DNA of 64,000 bases from Weissella fangxianensis (GTDB lineage: Bacteria; Bacillota; Bacilli; Lactobacillales; Lactobacillaceae), in the NCBI RefSeq assembly GCF_024718545.1, contig NZ_JAMXDB010000001.1:1-64000 (forward strand). The letters are read 5' to 3'. This document shows, piece by piece, positions 7,125 through 16,189 of the stretch. Each line of letters starts with the position of its first letter. Position 1 is the first letter of the stretch. The position numbers and the translations under genes were made by a program. Under the pieces are notes generated by a model. The model saw nothing but the letters and a program-made list of their open reading frames with translations, searched no databases and was not told the DNA's origin.

Positions 7125-8519
7125 ATGACTGAAAAAGAAGTGACAAAAAACAAAGGGCTGGTACAAGATGCAGCTGCGGATGATAGTTTAGGCGATATCA
7201 ATGGTTCTGTATCTGTACCAAAAGGTGGCTCTTTTTGGAGAAAACTGTGGGCATTTTCAGGACCAGGGGCATTAGTTGCCGTTGGGTATATGGACCCTGG
7301 TAACTGGGTCACTTCTGTAACTGGTGGAGCAACGTACCACTACACATTACTTTCAGTTGTCTTGATTTCATCACTGATTGCAATGATGCTACAATATATG
7401 GCTGGTAAGTTGGGAATGGTTAAGCATGAAGACTTAGCTCAAGCGACTCGTAACCGTACCAACAAGACCGGTGGTATCATCCTTTGGATTATTAGTGAGT
7501 TGGCCTTGATGGCAACGGATATTGCCGAGGTTATCGGTGGTGCGATTGCCTTGCACTTGTTGTTCGGTTGGTCAATGATTGCATCTGTGTTAACGACGGC
7601 ATTGGATGTTGTGTTGCTATTGTTACTAATGCGTTTTGGATTCCGAAAAATCGAAGCAATTGTTGTAACACTTATTTTAACTATCTTATTTATTTTCGGA
7701 TATCTAGTAGTTTCATCAAATCCTAATTTAGCAGCTTTGTTTGGTGGTTACTTACCACAATTACAAACAGTTAGCACACACGGTATTCATGGTGCTGATT
7801 CACCATTAGTCATGACCTTAGGTATTATTGGTGCGACGGTTATGCCACACAACCTATACTTGCATTCATCAATTTCACAAACACGTCAAGTGAGTCGTAA
7901 AAACAAGGAAGAGTTAAAAGAGGGTGTTCGTTTTATGGCTTGGGATTCAAATATCCAATTGTCATTAGCCTTTGTTATTAATTCATTCCTATTGATTTTG
8001 GGAGCATCATTGTTCTTCGGACATGGTGATCAAGTTGGTACTTTCGGTCAAATGTATAATGCACTAGGTGATAGTTCAATTGCTGGTGCCATTGCATCAC
8101 CAGTTCTATCAACGTTATTTGCGGTTGCTTTGCTAGCATCAGGACAAAATTCAACAATTACTGGAACGTTGACTGGTGAAGTTATCATGACTGGTTTCTT
8201 ACACTTGAAGGTGCCAATGTGGCTACGTCGTGTGATTACTCGTGGTTTGGCTTTGATTCCAGTTGTTGCCTTTACGTTGATTTATGGTGGTGACGAAGGA
8301 AAACTTGATCAATTACTTGTTTATTCTCAAGTCTTCTTGTCAGTTGCTTTGCCATTTGCGATGGCACCATTAATTGCGTTCACATCTTCAAAGAAGGTTA
8401 TGGGTGAAGACTTTGCCAACTCAAAGTGGATGACATGGTTAGCATGGATTGTCTTTGTTGTTTTGACAGGATTGAATATCCAATTAGTCTTCCAAAGTCT
8501 TGGACAGATGTTTGGTTAA
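7125..8519 (+). CDS. mntH: Manganese transporter MntH (Nramp family)
   Basis: This is a proton-coupled divalent metal importer of the inner membrane. It is 464 aa with 11 predicted helices after a cytoplasmic N-terminus of about 40 residues. The metal-binding motifs are intact: DPGNW in TM1 (residues 57-61) and MPHNLYLHS in TM6 (from 240). LAB import Mn2+ in high amounts as an antioxidant and cofactor, and mntH genes are often multiple. GGGAGG precedes the ATG. It is monocistronic, with a structured leader in front and a terminator behind. Confidence 0.95.
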   Translation: MTEKEVTKNKGLVQDAAADDSLGDINGSVSVPKGGSFWRKLWAFSGPGALVAVGYMDPGNWVTSVTGGATYHYTLLSVVLISSLIAMMLQYMAGKLGMVKHEDLAQATRNRTNKTGGIILWIISELALMATDIAEVIGGAIALHLLFGWSMIASVLTTALDVVLLLLLMRFGFRKIEAIVVTLILTILFIFGYLVVSSNPNLAALFGGYLPQLQTVSTHGIHGADSPLVMTLGIIGATVMPHNLYLHSSISQTRQVSRKNKEELKEGVRFMAWDSNIQLSLAFVINSFLLILGASLFFGHGDQVGTFGQMYNALGDSSIAGAIASPVLSTLFAVALLASGQNSTITGTLTGEVIMTGFLHLKVPMWLRRVITRGLALIPVVAFTLIYGGDEGKLDQLLVYSQVFLSVALPFAMAPLIAFTSSKKVMGEDFANSKWMTWLAWIVFVVLTGLNIQLVFQSLGQMFG

Positions 8520-8580
8520 TTAGTTAACGAAGCTAATTAATTTTGGCATAAAATGATTTAATCAAATAAACTATAAATCA

Positions 8581-8617
8581 AGTGGCTGAATTCTTTAAAG
8601 AATTCAGCTACTTTTTT
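8581..8617 (+). terminator. Intrinsic terminator after mntH
   Basis: AGTGGCTGAATTCTT (8581-8595) pairs with the arm at 8598-8612, followed by six T. A related but weaker hairpin with the same AATTC core recurs at 9252-9287. Confidence 0.85.
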
Positions 8618-8647
8618 GTAGATTTGTGAGGAGGTGGTATTTCAATT

Positions 8648-8896
8648 ATGGTCGAAAATAATTTTGACTTACATGACTGTCTTGCTGAATTAACTTCAGA
8701 TCCTAAAGCAGAATCAAAGATATTACAATACATTGACCAACAGCATGGTCCCAAAAACAAAGTTGTTATGCATATTGAAATGGGAGAATTAATTAATGTT
8801 ATACTGTCAACAGAAGAAGGTGATAATATCTTAGCTTGTGTTTTGACTTATTCAGAGCATTATCATAACAAGATAATTGAATTGACAGCTAGCTAA
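8648..8896 (+). CDS. Small acidic protein of unknown function (82 aa)
   Basis: I do not recognise this protein. It is a soluble, acidic 82-residue chain beginning MVENNFDLHDCLAELTS, with no membrane segment. It contains a His/Tyr-rich part near the end (YSEHYHNKIIE) and a Cys pair far apart. A strong GAGGAGGTGG lies 12-21 bases ahead of the ATG, supporting translation. It sits between the mntH terminator and a second small gene 37 bp downstream, so the two probably share a transcript. A regulatory or toxin/immunity role cannot be inferred. Confidence 0.6.
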   Translation: MVENNFDLHDCLAELTSDPKAESKILQYIDQQHGPKNKVVMHIEMGELINVILSTEEGDNILACVLTYSEHYHNKIIELTAS

Positions 8897-8933
8897 TTTA
8901 AACACTGTAGGTTTAATGAGGGGGGGACGATAT

Positions 8934-9125
8934 ATGAGTAAATGGGTGCGTGAATTTTTACGCCTTGATTTAGAAACAATAATATTTGGTTTTTCGTATT
9001 ATTTTTTTACTAATTTAATAGGTTATGAGCAAAGCATTACTAATGCTGTTAGTGTTTCTGTCATATTTTGGGTACTAATGTTAATTGTTTTAGACTTTAT
9101 GGGTAAATTTAAGAAGAACGATTAA
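8934..9125 (+). CDS. Small membrane protein of unknown function (63 aa)
   Basis: The chosen ATG at 8934 is preceded by the very G-rich GAGGGGGGG at 8918-8926. An in-frame ATG at 8916 would place that site inside the gene. The protein has a basic amphipathic start (MSKWVREFLRLD), two likely membrane helices (IIFGFSYYFFTNLIGY and AVSVSVIFWVLMLIVLDF) and a basic end (KFKKND). No family is recognised. It follows the 82-aa gene on the same strand, and a terminator-like hairpin lies about 125 bp downstream. Confidence 0.55.
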   Translation: MSKWVREFLRLDLETIIFGFSYYFFTNLIGYEQSITNAVSVSVIFWVLMLIVLDFMGKFKKND

Positions 9126-9251
9126 TAATTGAGGTCATTGGTAGTATAAAAATAACTTCTTATCTTTTTAGTCTTGAAATGAAAGGTTAATTTGGTTAGT
9201 TGTTACATGATGCTAATAGCAGAATTATTTAATTGAATAGCTTAAACACTA

Positions 9252-9287
9252 AGCAGCTGAATTCTTCATGAATTTGGTTGCTTTTTT
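9252..9287 (+). terminator. Intrinsic terminator upstream of padR
   Basis: AGCAGCTGAATTC (9252-9264) pairs with GAATTTGGTTGCT (9270-9282) through Watson-Crick and G-U pairs, followed by six T. It closes the small-gene pair. Confidence 0.7.
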
Positions 9288-9318
9288 CTTTAAACGGCAA
9301 TTATTATAATCTTTATTG

Positions 9319-9355
9319 TTGACATACCATTATACGTCATATAATATAATGGTAT
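9319..9355 (+). promoter_or_regulatory. padR promoter with overlapping inverted-repeat operator
   Basis: The -35 TTGACA (9319-9324) and -10 TAATAT (9342-9347) are 17 bp apart, near consensus. A perfect 11-bp dyad, ATACCATTATA (9324-9334) and TATAATGGTAT (9345-9355), spans the promoter. PadR-type repressors bind such dyads, so autoregulation is likely. Confidence 0.85.
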
Positions 9356-9390
9356 ACAAGATATAACATTGAGAAATAAGGAGAACAGCC

Positions 9391-9705
9391 ATGAATATTC
9401 AAGTACCAACGGTGGTACTCGATGGTTCTGTATTGGCCGTATTAACCAAGGAAGATACATACGGTTATATTATTACTAAGGCGATGCAAGAATTATTGGG
9501 CGTCAGTGAATCAACGATGTACCCTGTTTTAAGACGATTAAAACGTGATGGCTATTTAGAAACATATGATAAGCCATTTGAAGGTCGCAATCGGCGTTAT
9601 TACCACATTACTGAAGTAGGTGTGACCCATTTAAATGAAATCAGTCAAGCATGGGTAGATTTCCGTGGAGCAGTGGATTCATTATTGGAGGAAAGTGATG
9701 ATTAA
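9391..9705 (+). CDS. PadR-family transcriptional regulator
   Basis: This 104-aa winged-helix repressor belongs to the short PadR subfamily. Typical stretches are LDGSVLAVLTKEDTYGYIITKAMQELLGVSESTMYPVLRRLKRDGYLE (split here by position: about residues 11-58) and the wing GRNRRYYHIT (about 69-78). It binds DNA as a dimer. A dyad operator covers its own promoter. It is co-transcribed with a DUF1700 gene (8-bp overlap) and a DUF4097 gene. In Firmicutes this trio is linked to cell-envelope or antimicrobial stress, and the PadR member represses the operon. Confidence 0.92.
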   Translation: MNIQVPTVVLDGSVLAVLTKEDTYGYIITKAMQELLGVSESTMYPVLRRLKRDGYLETYDKPFEGRNRRYYHITEVGVTHLNEISQAWVDFRGAVDSLLEESDD

Positions 9706-10315
9706 AGAATATTTAACAGCAGTTAGATCATATTTGAATGATATTCCTGCTGATGAACGTGAAGAGTTACTACAGTTTTATGAAGAGCAAATGTTAGATG
9801 CTGGCTATACGATGGAAGAAGTTAAAGAAAAGTATGGTTCACCAAAGCAATTTGCGCGCTCATTAAAAATTGAATATTTCATTGAAAGTGATGAAGTAGC
9901 AGATGAAGATATGCCAACTAGCAAACGAACAAAAAACCGCGTGACCTTAATCTGGTTAATTGTTTTGGGGTTGTTTGCGTCACCAATTTTAATTCCCGTG
10001 GCAATTGGATTAGTACTCGCACTAATTGGTGCCTTTATTGGTTTCCTGGCAATTATCTTTGGTATTTATGTTGGGATTATCGGAACTTTAGCTGGTGGTT
10101 TGTTTGCCTTCGTTAACGGTATTATTTTATTGTGGCAGTCTGTGCCAACTGGATTACTATTTATCGGTGGTGGTCTGTTGTTAACCGGTCTAGTTGTTTT
10201 CTTTGCACCAATCGTTTGGCGCTTGACTCGTTGGTTATTTGAAATGTTGGTACAATTTGTGAAGTGGATTGGCCATCGTTACTTAGGCAAAAATCACGTA
10301 AAGGAGGCACAATAA
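9698..10315 (+). CDS. DUF1700 membrane protein
   Basis: The chosen ATG (9698) overlaps the padR stop and has GGAGG at 9688-9692. The product is 205 aa. The cytoplasmic N-terminal domain (about residues 1-75) has the DUF1700 signature LNDIPADEREELLQFYEEQ and a MEEVKEKYGSPKQFA helix, as in other family members. Three to four membrane helices follow (about 85-185), then a basic C-terminus. DUF1700 proteins are typically encoded with PadR regulators and DUF4097 proteins. The N-terminal domain may interact with the PadR protein, but this is not established. Confidence 0.88.
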   Translation: MIKEYLTAVRSYLNDIPADEREELLQFYEEQMLDAGYTMEEVKEKYGSPKQFARSLKIEYFIESDEVADEDMPTSKRTKNRVTLIWLIVLGLFASPILIPVAIGLVLALIGAFIGFLAIIFGIYVGIIGTLAGGLFAFVNGIILLWQSVPTGLLFIGGGLLLTGLVVFFAPIVWRLTRWLFEMLVQFVKWIGHRYLGKNHVKEAQ

Positions 10316-10316
10316 A

Positions 10317-11126
10317 ATGGGATTAAAAACAACACTCATGGCTGGTGGTAGTATGATGCTTGTTGGTGGTGCCTTGGTGATTACTGGACTATCAACCGGT
10401 GCTAAGACGTCATTTACTTGGGATAATGGTCCCAAGATTGTCGAAACACACAGTCTTAACAAAACATTTAATAATAAAGATTTTAAAAAAGTTACAATTG
10501 ATAGTGGCGCGAATTCATATGTGAGAATCGTCCGGGGGAATCAATGGCAAGTATCAGGCAAGTATCTTGATGGTAACGCTGATTTAAGTACCGTCAATAA
10601 TGAATTGAAGTTGGCCTTACGTGAGCCAAAAAATTCAGTTTTTGGTTTTAAAGAATCAGATCAGACTGCTGTTGTGACGGTCCCATATAAGGTTAATTTG
10701 GATGACTTAAACATTAATACTGAAGGTAGTGGTGTGAAAACACAGGATGTGTCCGCCAAGAATGTGACAGTTCATAATAATTATGGTGGTGTACGTTTAA
10801 CAAAATTGACCGCCCAAAAGATTAATATGCAAGGCGATGCTGGTAATTACCGCTTACAAGACGTGACGGCGGATACGATACATGTGGACAGCGGGGATGC
10901 CTATTTGAAGGCACGCAATTTAACGTTGAAACAAGCTAGCCATGTGCAGGGTGATAATCAAGAAGTTGTCTTACGTGAAAGCCACCTACCAGGTATTAAG
11001 GTTGTTAACCAAGATAGTAGTATTTATGCTAACGGTGCTGACCAAGGTGATAATGATTATCTAACAGGTGATCAAAGTAAGGCTTTGACGATTGATGGCG
11101 ACGAGACTGACGTTACAATCAAGTAG
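10317..11126 (+). CDS. DUF4097 family protein, membrane-anchored beta-helix
   Basis: This 269-aa protein has an N-terminal membrane anchor or signal segment (about residues 5-28) followed by an extracellular region of short repeating beta-strands. The strands run from VTIDSGANSYVRIVRG to LTIDGDETDVTIK, typical of DUF4097 putative adhesin or scaffold domains with a right-handed beta-helix look. It starts one base after the DUF1700 stop with AAAGGAGG ahead of it. It probably acts at the outer face of the membrane with the DUF1700 protein. The molecular function is unknown. Confidence 0.85.
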   Translation: MGLKTTLMAGGSMMLVGGALVITGLSTGAKTSFTWDNGPKIVETHSLNKTFNNKDFKKVTIDSGANSYVRIVRGNQWQVSGKYLDGNADLSTVNNELKLALREPKNSVFGFKESDQTAVVTVPYKVNLDDLNINTEGSGVKTQDVSAKNVTVHNNYGGVRLTKLTAQKINMQGDAGNYRLQDVTADTIHVDSGDAYLKARNLTLKQASHVQGDNQEVVLRESHLPGIKVVNQDSSIYANGADQGDNDYLTGDQSKALTIDGDETDVTIK

Positions 11127-11160
11127 TTTATAGACTGGTAACTAATATATTTATAGCAAG

Positions 11161-11201
11161 CAGGGTTTGGAATGATTATTTTGTTCCAAACCCTGTTTTT
11201 T
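11161..11201 (+). terminator. Intrinsic terminator of the PadR operon
   Basis: Perfect 12-bp arms, CAGGGTTTGGAA (11161-11172) and its complement (11184-11195), are followed by six T. Confidence 0.92.
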
Positions 11202-11287
11202 ACTAAGAAGTTTAAACATTAATGTAACACAATTTGTACACCGACTTGTGTCACGCTCTCAAGTTCTCACTGTGTTTTAATCTTTGT

Positions 11288-11293
11288 TATAAT
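11288..11293 (+). promoter_or_regulatory. pepX -10 element
   Basis: A perfect TATAAT lies 26 bp before the pepX start. The -35 is weak (TTCTCA at 18 bp). A T-rich run and a CACGCTCTC stretch precede it. Confidence 0.55.
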
Positions 11294-11319
11294 GGAAACA
11301 CTGAAATGGAGAGTGAAAT

Positions 11320-13686
11320 ATGAAAATAAATCAATTTGGTGTTATCAAAAGAACTTTCGAACAGAAAATTAATGAGTTGGCGTTGATTGGTTTTTATGAT
11401 GAAAAAATCCAAGCCGCCATTTCAAAGGGGAGTGTGCCACTATTACAAGCACTGTTAGAACAAGCAGCGCAATCAACTGCGGTGACAACAAAGTTTGATG
11501 ATTATATGGTCAACGAACAACAAGATTTAGCCGCTTTTTTTGCAACGGATAAACAAGTCACCAATCAAGAATTTGATGCCATTGCTTTGCAATTACTCAA
11601 TTTTGAAGAATCAGTTGACTATAATTTAGCTGATTCTGTACAAGCAGTAAACAGAATTGGATTACCGTTATTTAGTAAGGATGGGGACTGGTCGACTCAT
11701 GATGTGTTAAATGCATGGTATGATCTGTTAACGACGCATACCAAAGGTGGTCTACAATTTATTGATGAATTAGTCAGTCATCAGTATCTCAAGCCAACTA
11801 ATCAGACAGTGTTCTTTAATGGTAAGGCGTTAGCAACATTTGACACCAACCAATTAATTAAGGAAGTTGTCTATGTTGAAACGGATTTAGATACGGATAA
11901 AGATGGTGTAAAAGATTTTGTTCGTGTCGATATTATTCGTCCAACAACAGCACAAAAGGTGCCAACTTTGTTTACGGCATCCCCTTACTACCAGGGAACA
12001 AACGATGTGGTTAGTGATAAAAAGTTGCACGATGTTAATCAACCACTACAACGCAAAATTCCTAATAATTTAACATACGAGGACATTGCGTATGAGTCTA
12101 GTGCACCGGAAAAATTGACTGCCCATGAACAAACCGGCGAAACAACGGAAGCAACTGAGACCTTCTATTCAAAATCACACGTGGATTTGAATAATTATTT
12201 CTTATCTCGTGGTTTTGCGGTGGCATATTCTTCAGGGGTTGGGACTCGTTATTCAGATGGTATGCAAGATACTGGTTCACCCGAGCAAGTGGTTAGTATG
12301 CAGGCAGTTGTGGAGTGGTTGGCCGGTAATCGTCAAGCCTTCGTTGATCGTCAAAGCGGTGTGACAATCAAGGCCCATTGGTCAAATGGCAAAGTGGCGA
12401 TGACAGGTAAGTCATACTTAGGAACCTTAGCGACCGCTGTGGCAACTACGGGTGTTGCGGGATTAGAGACGGTAATTTCTGAAGCAGCTATTTCAGATTA
12501 TTATCAATACTACCGTGATAATGGGCTTGTGATTGCGCCCGGTAGCTTTCCTGGCGAAGACATGGATGTTTTAGCAGAATTAGTCTATTCACGGATGCAA
12601 GATGCAGGTGATTGGCATCGGACAAAGGCACAGTGGGAGCAATTCCAGAAGCAAACCGTTAGAGACATGGATCGCACGACAGGTAATTATAATACTTATT
12701 GGGATGCACGTAATTATCTAAAAAATGTGCCCAATATGAAAGCCGATATTGTGATGGTTCATGGCTTGAACGATTGGAATGTGAAGCCACGACAAGTATT
12801 CCGTCTCTATCAAAAACTACAAGAACTTGATATTGTTAAGAAATTATATCTACATCAAGGACAACATATCTATATCAATAACAATCGTTCATTAGACTTT
12901 AGTGATCAAATGAATCTGTGGTTGAGCCATAAGCTGTATGGTATTGAAAATGATGCTGTTGCGCAATTACCAGATTTGACTTGGCAAAGTAACCAAACAC
13001 CTGAAACTTGGGAAACTCGTCAAAGCTGGGGCACAACGACCCCTACGAAAATTTCCTTAGCAAATGTGCAAACGCCAGTTAATTACACAGATCGACAAAC
13101 GAAAGTCGCCTATGAATCGTATAGTAAAGATTATGACCACTGGCGTTCATTGATGATTGATCGTGACAATCATGAGCTTGATCATTCACGTGTTATCTTT
13201 TCACAACCAAAACAAAAAGAAGATTTATTGATTGATGGTGAAGTATCGCTGCAATTAAGAATTAAATCGTCAACTAATGTGGGGTTAGTCAGTGCGATGT
13301 TAGTGGATTATGGTGATGCTAGTCGCTTAACGAAGAAACCTGTTCCACAGGGAAGCCAAATTGACCGTGGTGTCAATTGGCAGCCAACGCCGTTAGTTGA
13401 ATTCGAACAGGCAAAATCAACACCTAATAAAATGATCACGATTGGGCATATCAATATGCAAAATCGTGAAAATGCTTGGCGTGTGAATGATTTGCATCCA
13501 GATGAATATGTTGATTTAACATTGACTTTGCAACCAACCTTGTATCAGTTAACGGCTGGTCATCAATTGGGAATTGTGATTTATGGTACCGATTTTGAAA
13601 TGACCGTGCGCGGTAATCAAAATATTACTTATACAATTGATACAAAGCATAGCCAATTATTAGTACCAGTGGTTACTAGTAAGTAA
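11320..13686 (+). CDS. pepX: Xaa-Pro dipeptidyl-peptidase (PepX)
   Basis: This cytoplasmic serine peptidase (MEROPS S15) releases X-Pro dipeptides from casein-type peptides and is a hallmark of lactic acid bacteria. Its 788 aa match the family length. The N-terminal helical domain covers about 150 residues, then the alpha/beta-hydrolase core with the nucleophile in GKSYLGT (Ser about 365). The Asp lies in MVHGLNDWNV, the His in HQGQHIYINN, and a C-terminal jelly-roll domain follows. A TATAAT at 11288-11293 and GGAGAG before the ATG suggest its own promoter. It appears monocistronic. Confidence 0.95.
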   Translation: MKINQFGVIKRTFEQKINELALIGFYDEKIQAAISKGSVPLLQALLEQAAQSTAVTTKFDDYMVNEQQDLAAFFATDKQVTNQEFDAIALQLLNFEESVDYNLADSVQAVNRIGLPLFSKDGDWSTHDVLNAWYDLLTTHTKGGLQFIDELVSHQYLKPTNQTVFFNGKALATFDTNQLIKEVVYVETDLDTDKDGVKDFVRVDIIRPTTAQKVPTLFTASPYYQGTNDVVSDKKLHDVNQPLQRKIPNNLTYEDIAYESSAPEKLTAHEQTGETTEATETFYSKSHVDLNNYFLSRGFAVAYSSGVGTRYSDGMQDTGSPEQVVSMQAVVEWLAGNRQAFVDRQSGVTIKAHWSNGKVAMTGKSYLGTLATAVATTGVAGLETVISEAAISDYYQYYRDNGLVIAPGSFPGEDMDVLAELVYSRMQDAGDWHRTKAQWEQFQKQTVRDMDRTTGNYNTYWDARNYLKNVPNMKADIVMVHGLNDWNVKPRQVFRLYQKLQELDIVKKLYLHQGQHIYINNNRSLDFSDQMNLWLSHKLYGIENDAVAQLPDLTWQSNQTPETWETRQSWGTTTPTKISLANVQTPVNYTDRQTKVAYESYSKDYDHWRSLMIDRDNHELDHSRVIFSQPKQKEDLLIDGEVSLQLRIKSSTNVGLVSAMLVDYGDASRLTKKPVPQGSQIDRGVNWQPTPLVEFEQAKSTPNKMITIGHINMQNRENAWRVNDLHPDEYVDLTLTLQPTLYQLTAGHQLGIVIYGTDFEMTVRGNQNITYTIDTKHSQLLVPVVTSK

Positions 13687-13739
13687 ATGTCAATAATCAA
13701 GATTGTAGGCAATAAGAGAAAATAAAAGAGGGTATAGTT

Positions 13740-14558
13740 ATGGGACGTAAATTAGTTGGCATTGATTTGGATCGGACAACTTTAAATGATGCCGGAAATA
13801 TTTCTATTAAAACACGTCAGACCATTCAAAAAATGCAACAAGCTGGTCATGTCGTGGCAATCATTACGGGACGTCCAGTACGCTTATCAATGGACATTTA
13901 TCAACAACTAGGGTTAAAATCTCCAATGATTAATTTCAACGGATCACTTGGTGAAATTCCTAATCAAATGTGGGAACATGCTTATTCTTACCAAGTTGAC
14001 CGTGAAATTGCTTTTGATTTAATTGAAAATGCGGCTGATATGGCTATCAAATCAGTGGTAGCTGAAAGTCGGGCGGATGTTTGGACTAATAGTCGCATAG
14101 CACCAGAAAATCCCAATGAAGCGTTTTTCTTTCCGCAAACGACCGATACTTACCACATGTTAGACCGTTTAAATTTGACCACGAATATCAATTCAATCTT
14201 GATTGAAGCACAAAATAGCGATCATCAAGCGCTTATTCAAGAATATGTGACCAATCGTTACGGTGCAGACCGTGTGACAGTTAACACATGGGGTGCTGAT
14301 TCACCAGTACTAGAAGTGGTTCCGGCAGGGGTTGCGAAAGATACAGGATTGCAGATTATGCAACGCGCTTTTGATATTGATAAAGATGATGTCTATGCCT
14401 TTGGTGATGGCATGAATGATTACGAAATGATCGATTATGCCACGCATGGCATTGTCATGAAAAATGGCAATCCAGCTCTAAAGGCGATTGCTAATGACAT
14501 TACCTCGTATACTAATGAGGAAGATGGCTTGGCCAAGTACTTAGAGCAGATTATTTAA
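13740..14558 (+). CDS. HAD-superfamily Cof-type phosphatase
   Basis: This 272-aa soluble hydrolase belongs to the Cof/YidA subfamily (HAD IIB). Motif I is GIDLDRTTLN with the nucleophile Asp at about 9. Motif II is in IITGRP, and motif III/IV is FGDGMNDYEMI near residue 221. The cap of about 110 residues sits between motifs II and III. Members dephosphorylate sugar phosphates, FMN or PLP; the substrate here is unknown. The RBS is GAGGG. It stands 53 bp after pepX, with no clear terminator between, so it may be read with pepX. Confidence 0.88.
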   Translation: MGRKLVGIDLDRTTLNDAGNISIKTRQTIQKMQQAGHVVAIITGRPVRLSMDIYQQLGLKSPMINFNGSLGEIPNQMWEHAYSYQVDREIAFDLIENAADMAIKSVVAESRADVWTNSRIAPENPNEAFFFPQTTDTYHMLDRLNLTTNINSILIEAQNSDHQALIQEYVTNRYGADRVTVNTWGADSPVLEVVPAGVAKDTGLQIMQRAFDIDKDDVYAFGDGMNDYEMIDYATHGIVMKNGNPALKAIANDITSYTNEEDGLAKYLEQII

Positions 14559-14561
14559 AAG

Positions 14562-14667
14562 AGCAACGAAATATATTTCTCAGCCGTCAATCTACCCAGT
14601 AAGTGTGGGCAGGTTGACGGCTGATTGTAATTTTGAGCTCTTGCAGCGTCCTTATTTTCGTTGCCTG
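14562..14667. repeat. Long nested imperfect palindrome between the HAD gene and the methyltransferase
   Basis: Outer arms GCAACGAAATA (near 14564) and TATTTTCGTTGC (near 14652) enclose an inner hairpin. In the inner hairpin TCAGCCGTCAA (from 14580) pairs with TTGACGGCTGA (to 14624), with further pairing of CTACCCA and TGGGCAG. There is no long T run, so it is not a simple terminator. It may be a transcription stop, an mRNA end-protection element or a mobile palindrome. Confidence 0.55.
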
Positions 14668-14737
14668 AAAAACACCTTTTTGAATAGTAAAAAAACGTGT
14701 AGAATAAAATTATTATATAGGACAAGGAGTTTATGAA

Positions 14738-16138
14738 ATGGCGGAGTTACCTAAAGACTATCAGACGAAGTACCGTCAATTAATGGGCGATGATGCAGAT
14801 GAATTCTTTGCAGCATTTGATCAGCCAGTTGTGAAGGCTTTTCGAGTCAATCCATTAAAAGCTAATCAGCAATTGTATGATACACCAACAAACGGGCAAG
14901 TGCCTTGGGGTGACTGGGGTTACTTTGGTGTTGCGAAAGGTCATTCGGTTGATCACACAACGGGTGTGATTTATTCACAAGAGCCATCTGCACAATTAGT
15001 GGGAGAAATCGCGCAACCACAACCTGGTGAGCGGGTCCTTGATTTAGCAGCTGCGCCGGGCGGCAAATCAACGCACTTGGCTTCTTATATGAAGCAACAG
15101 GGATTATTGGTATCGAATGAAATTTTTCGTAAGCGGGCGCAAATTTTAAGCGAAAATATTGAACGTTTCGGGGTCCAAAATGCATTGGTGACTAATCATT
15201 CACCACAAGAACTATCCAAGAAATTCCCACAATACTTTGATCGCATTGTTTTAGATGCACCTTGTTCTGGTGAGGGGATGTTCCGTAAAGATCCTGAGGC
15301 AATCAACTATTGGCATACGGACTATCCAGCAGAAAATGCAACTCGTCAGCGAGAAATCTTAGTAGAGACCATGAAAATGTTAAAACCAGGTGGGACACTA
15401 GTATACTCAACGTGTACGTTCGCTCCTGAAGAAGACGAACAAATCATTGCATGGTTATTAGCAACTTATCCTGGTTTACACTTGGTTGATGTACCAAAGC
15501 ATGACGGCATGTCAGATGGTCACCCAGAATGGGCTGATGGCAATCCTGAGTTAGTAAAGCCTGTCCGTTTGTTCCCACAATTCGTGGCTGGTGAAGGGCA
15601 TTTCATGGCAAAGTTGCAGTATCAGCCAGAGGATGAATCAACAGCTAAGGAACCTAAATTGGCTAAAACCAATTTAACGGCTGATCAGCGACAATATTGG
15701 GACGACTTTCAACAAAAATTCTTACCAAGTTATCAACCAGGCGTTCTTTTAGCTTTTGGTGATCAACTTTATGCAGCACCAACTGGCACGCCAGAATTAA
15801 AAGGCATCCAGGTATTACGAGCTGGGTTGCATTTGGGAACTTTTAAGAAGAAGCGCTTTGAGCCTAGTTTGGCTTTGGCTTTGGCCTTACACCCTGATAC
15901 GTTTACGCAGCGCTATCAATTAAACGATGAAGAATGGCGTCAGTATGTCCACGGCGACACATTCATGCTACCATCATCTATGGGTCATTTAACAAATGGT
16001 TGGTATTTATTAGAGTTAAATGGTAATGGGGTTGGCTTTGGTAAGCTAGTCAACCGTCAAATGAAAAACTTTTATCCGAAGGGTCTAAGGTTCATTGTTC
16101 ACGAGAATCAAGCGAATTTATCAGATGACGTATACTAA
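14738..16138 (+). CDS. rsmF: 16S rRNA m5C methyltransferase, RsmF/NOL1-NOP2-Sun family
   Basis: This SAM-dependent RNA cytosine-5 methyltransferase is 466 aa. The core carries the SAM-binding motif VLDLAAAPGGKSTHLA (about residue 101), motif IV LDAPCSGEGMFRKD (about 169, Cys) and motif VI YSTCTFAPEEDE (about 222, catalytic Cys). A C-terminal extension of about 160 residues resembles the RsmF-type and PUA-like RNA-binding part. In E. coli RsmF (YebU) modifies 16S C1407; the exact site here is inferred. The RBS is ACAAGGAG. Both conserved Cys are present, so activity is expected. Confidence 0.9.
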   Translation: MAELPKDYQTKYRQLMGDDADEFFAAFDQPVVKAFRVNPLKANQQLYDTPTNGQVPWGDWGYFGVAKGHSVDHTTGVIYSQEPSAQLVGEIAQPQPGERVLDLAAAPGGKSTHLASYMKQQGLLVSNEIFRKRAQILSENIERFGVQNALVTNHSPQELSKKFPQYFDRIVLDAPCSGEGMFRKDPEAINYWHTDYPAENATRQREILVETMKMLKPGGTLVYSTCTFAPEEDEQIIAWLLATYPGLHLVDVPKHDGMSDGHPEWADGNPELVKPVRLFPQFVAGEGHFMAKLQYQPEDESTAKEPKLAKTNLTADQRQYWDDFQQKFLPSYQPGVLLAFGDQLYAAPTGTPELKGIQVLRAGLHLGTFKKKRFEPSLALALALHPDTFTQRYQLNDEEWRQYVHGDTFMLPSSMGHLTNGWYLLELNGNGVGFGKLVNRQMKNFYPKGLRFIVHENQANLSDDVY

Positions 16139-16189
16139 ATATAAAAACTTTTGGTAAAATAGCTATATTAAAGCATGAAAGGAATTAAC

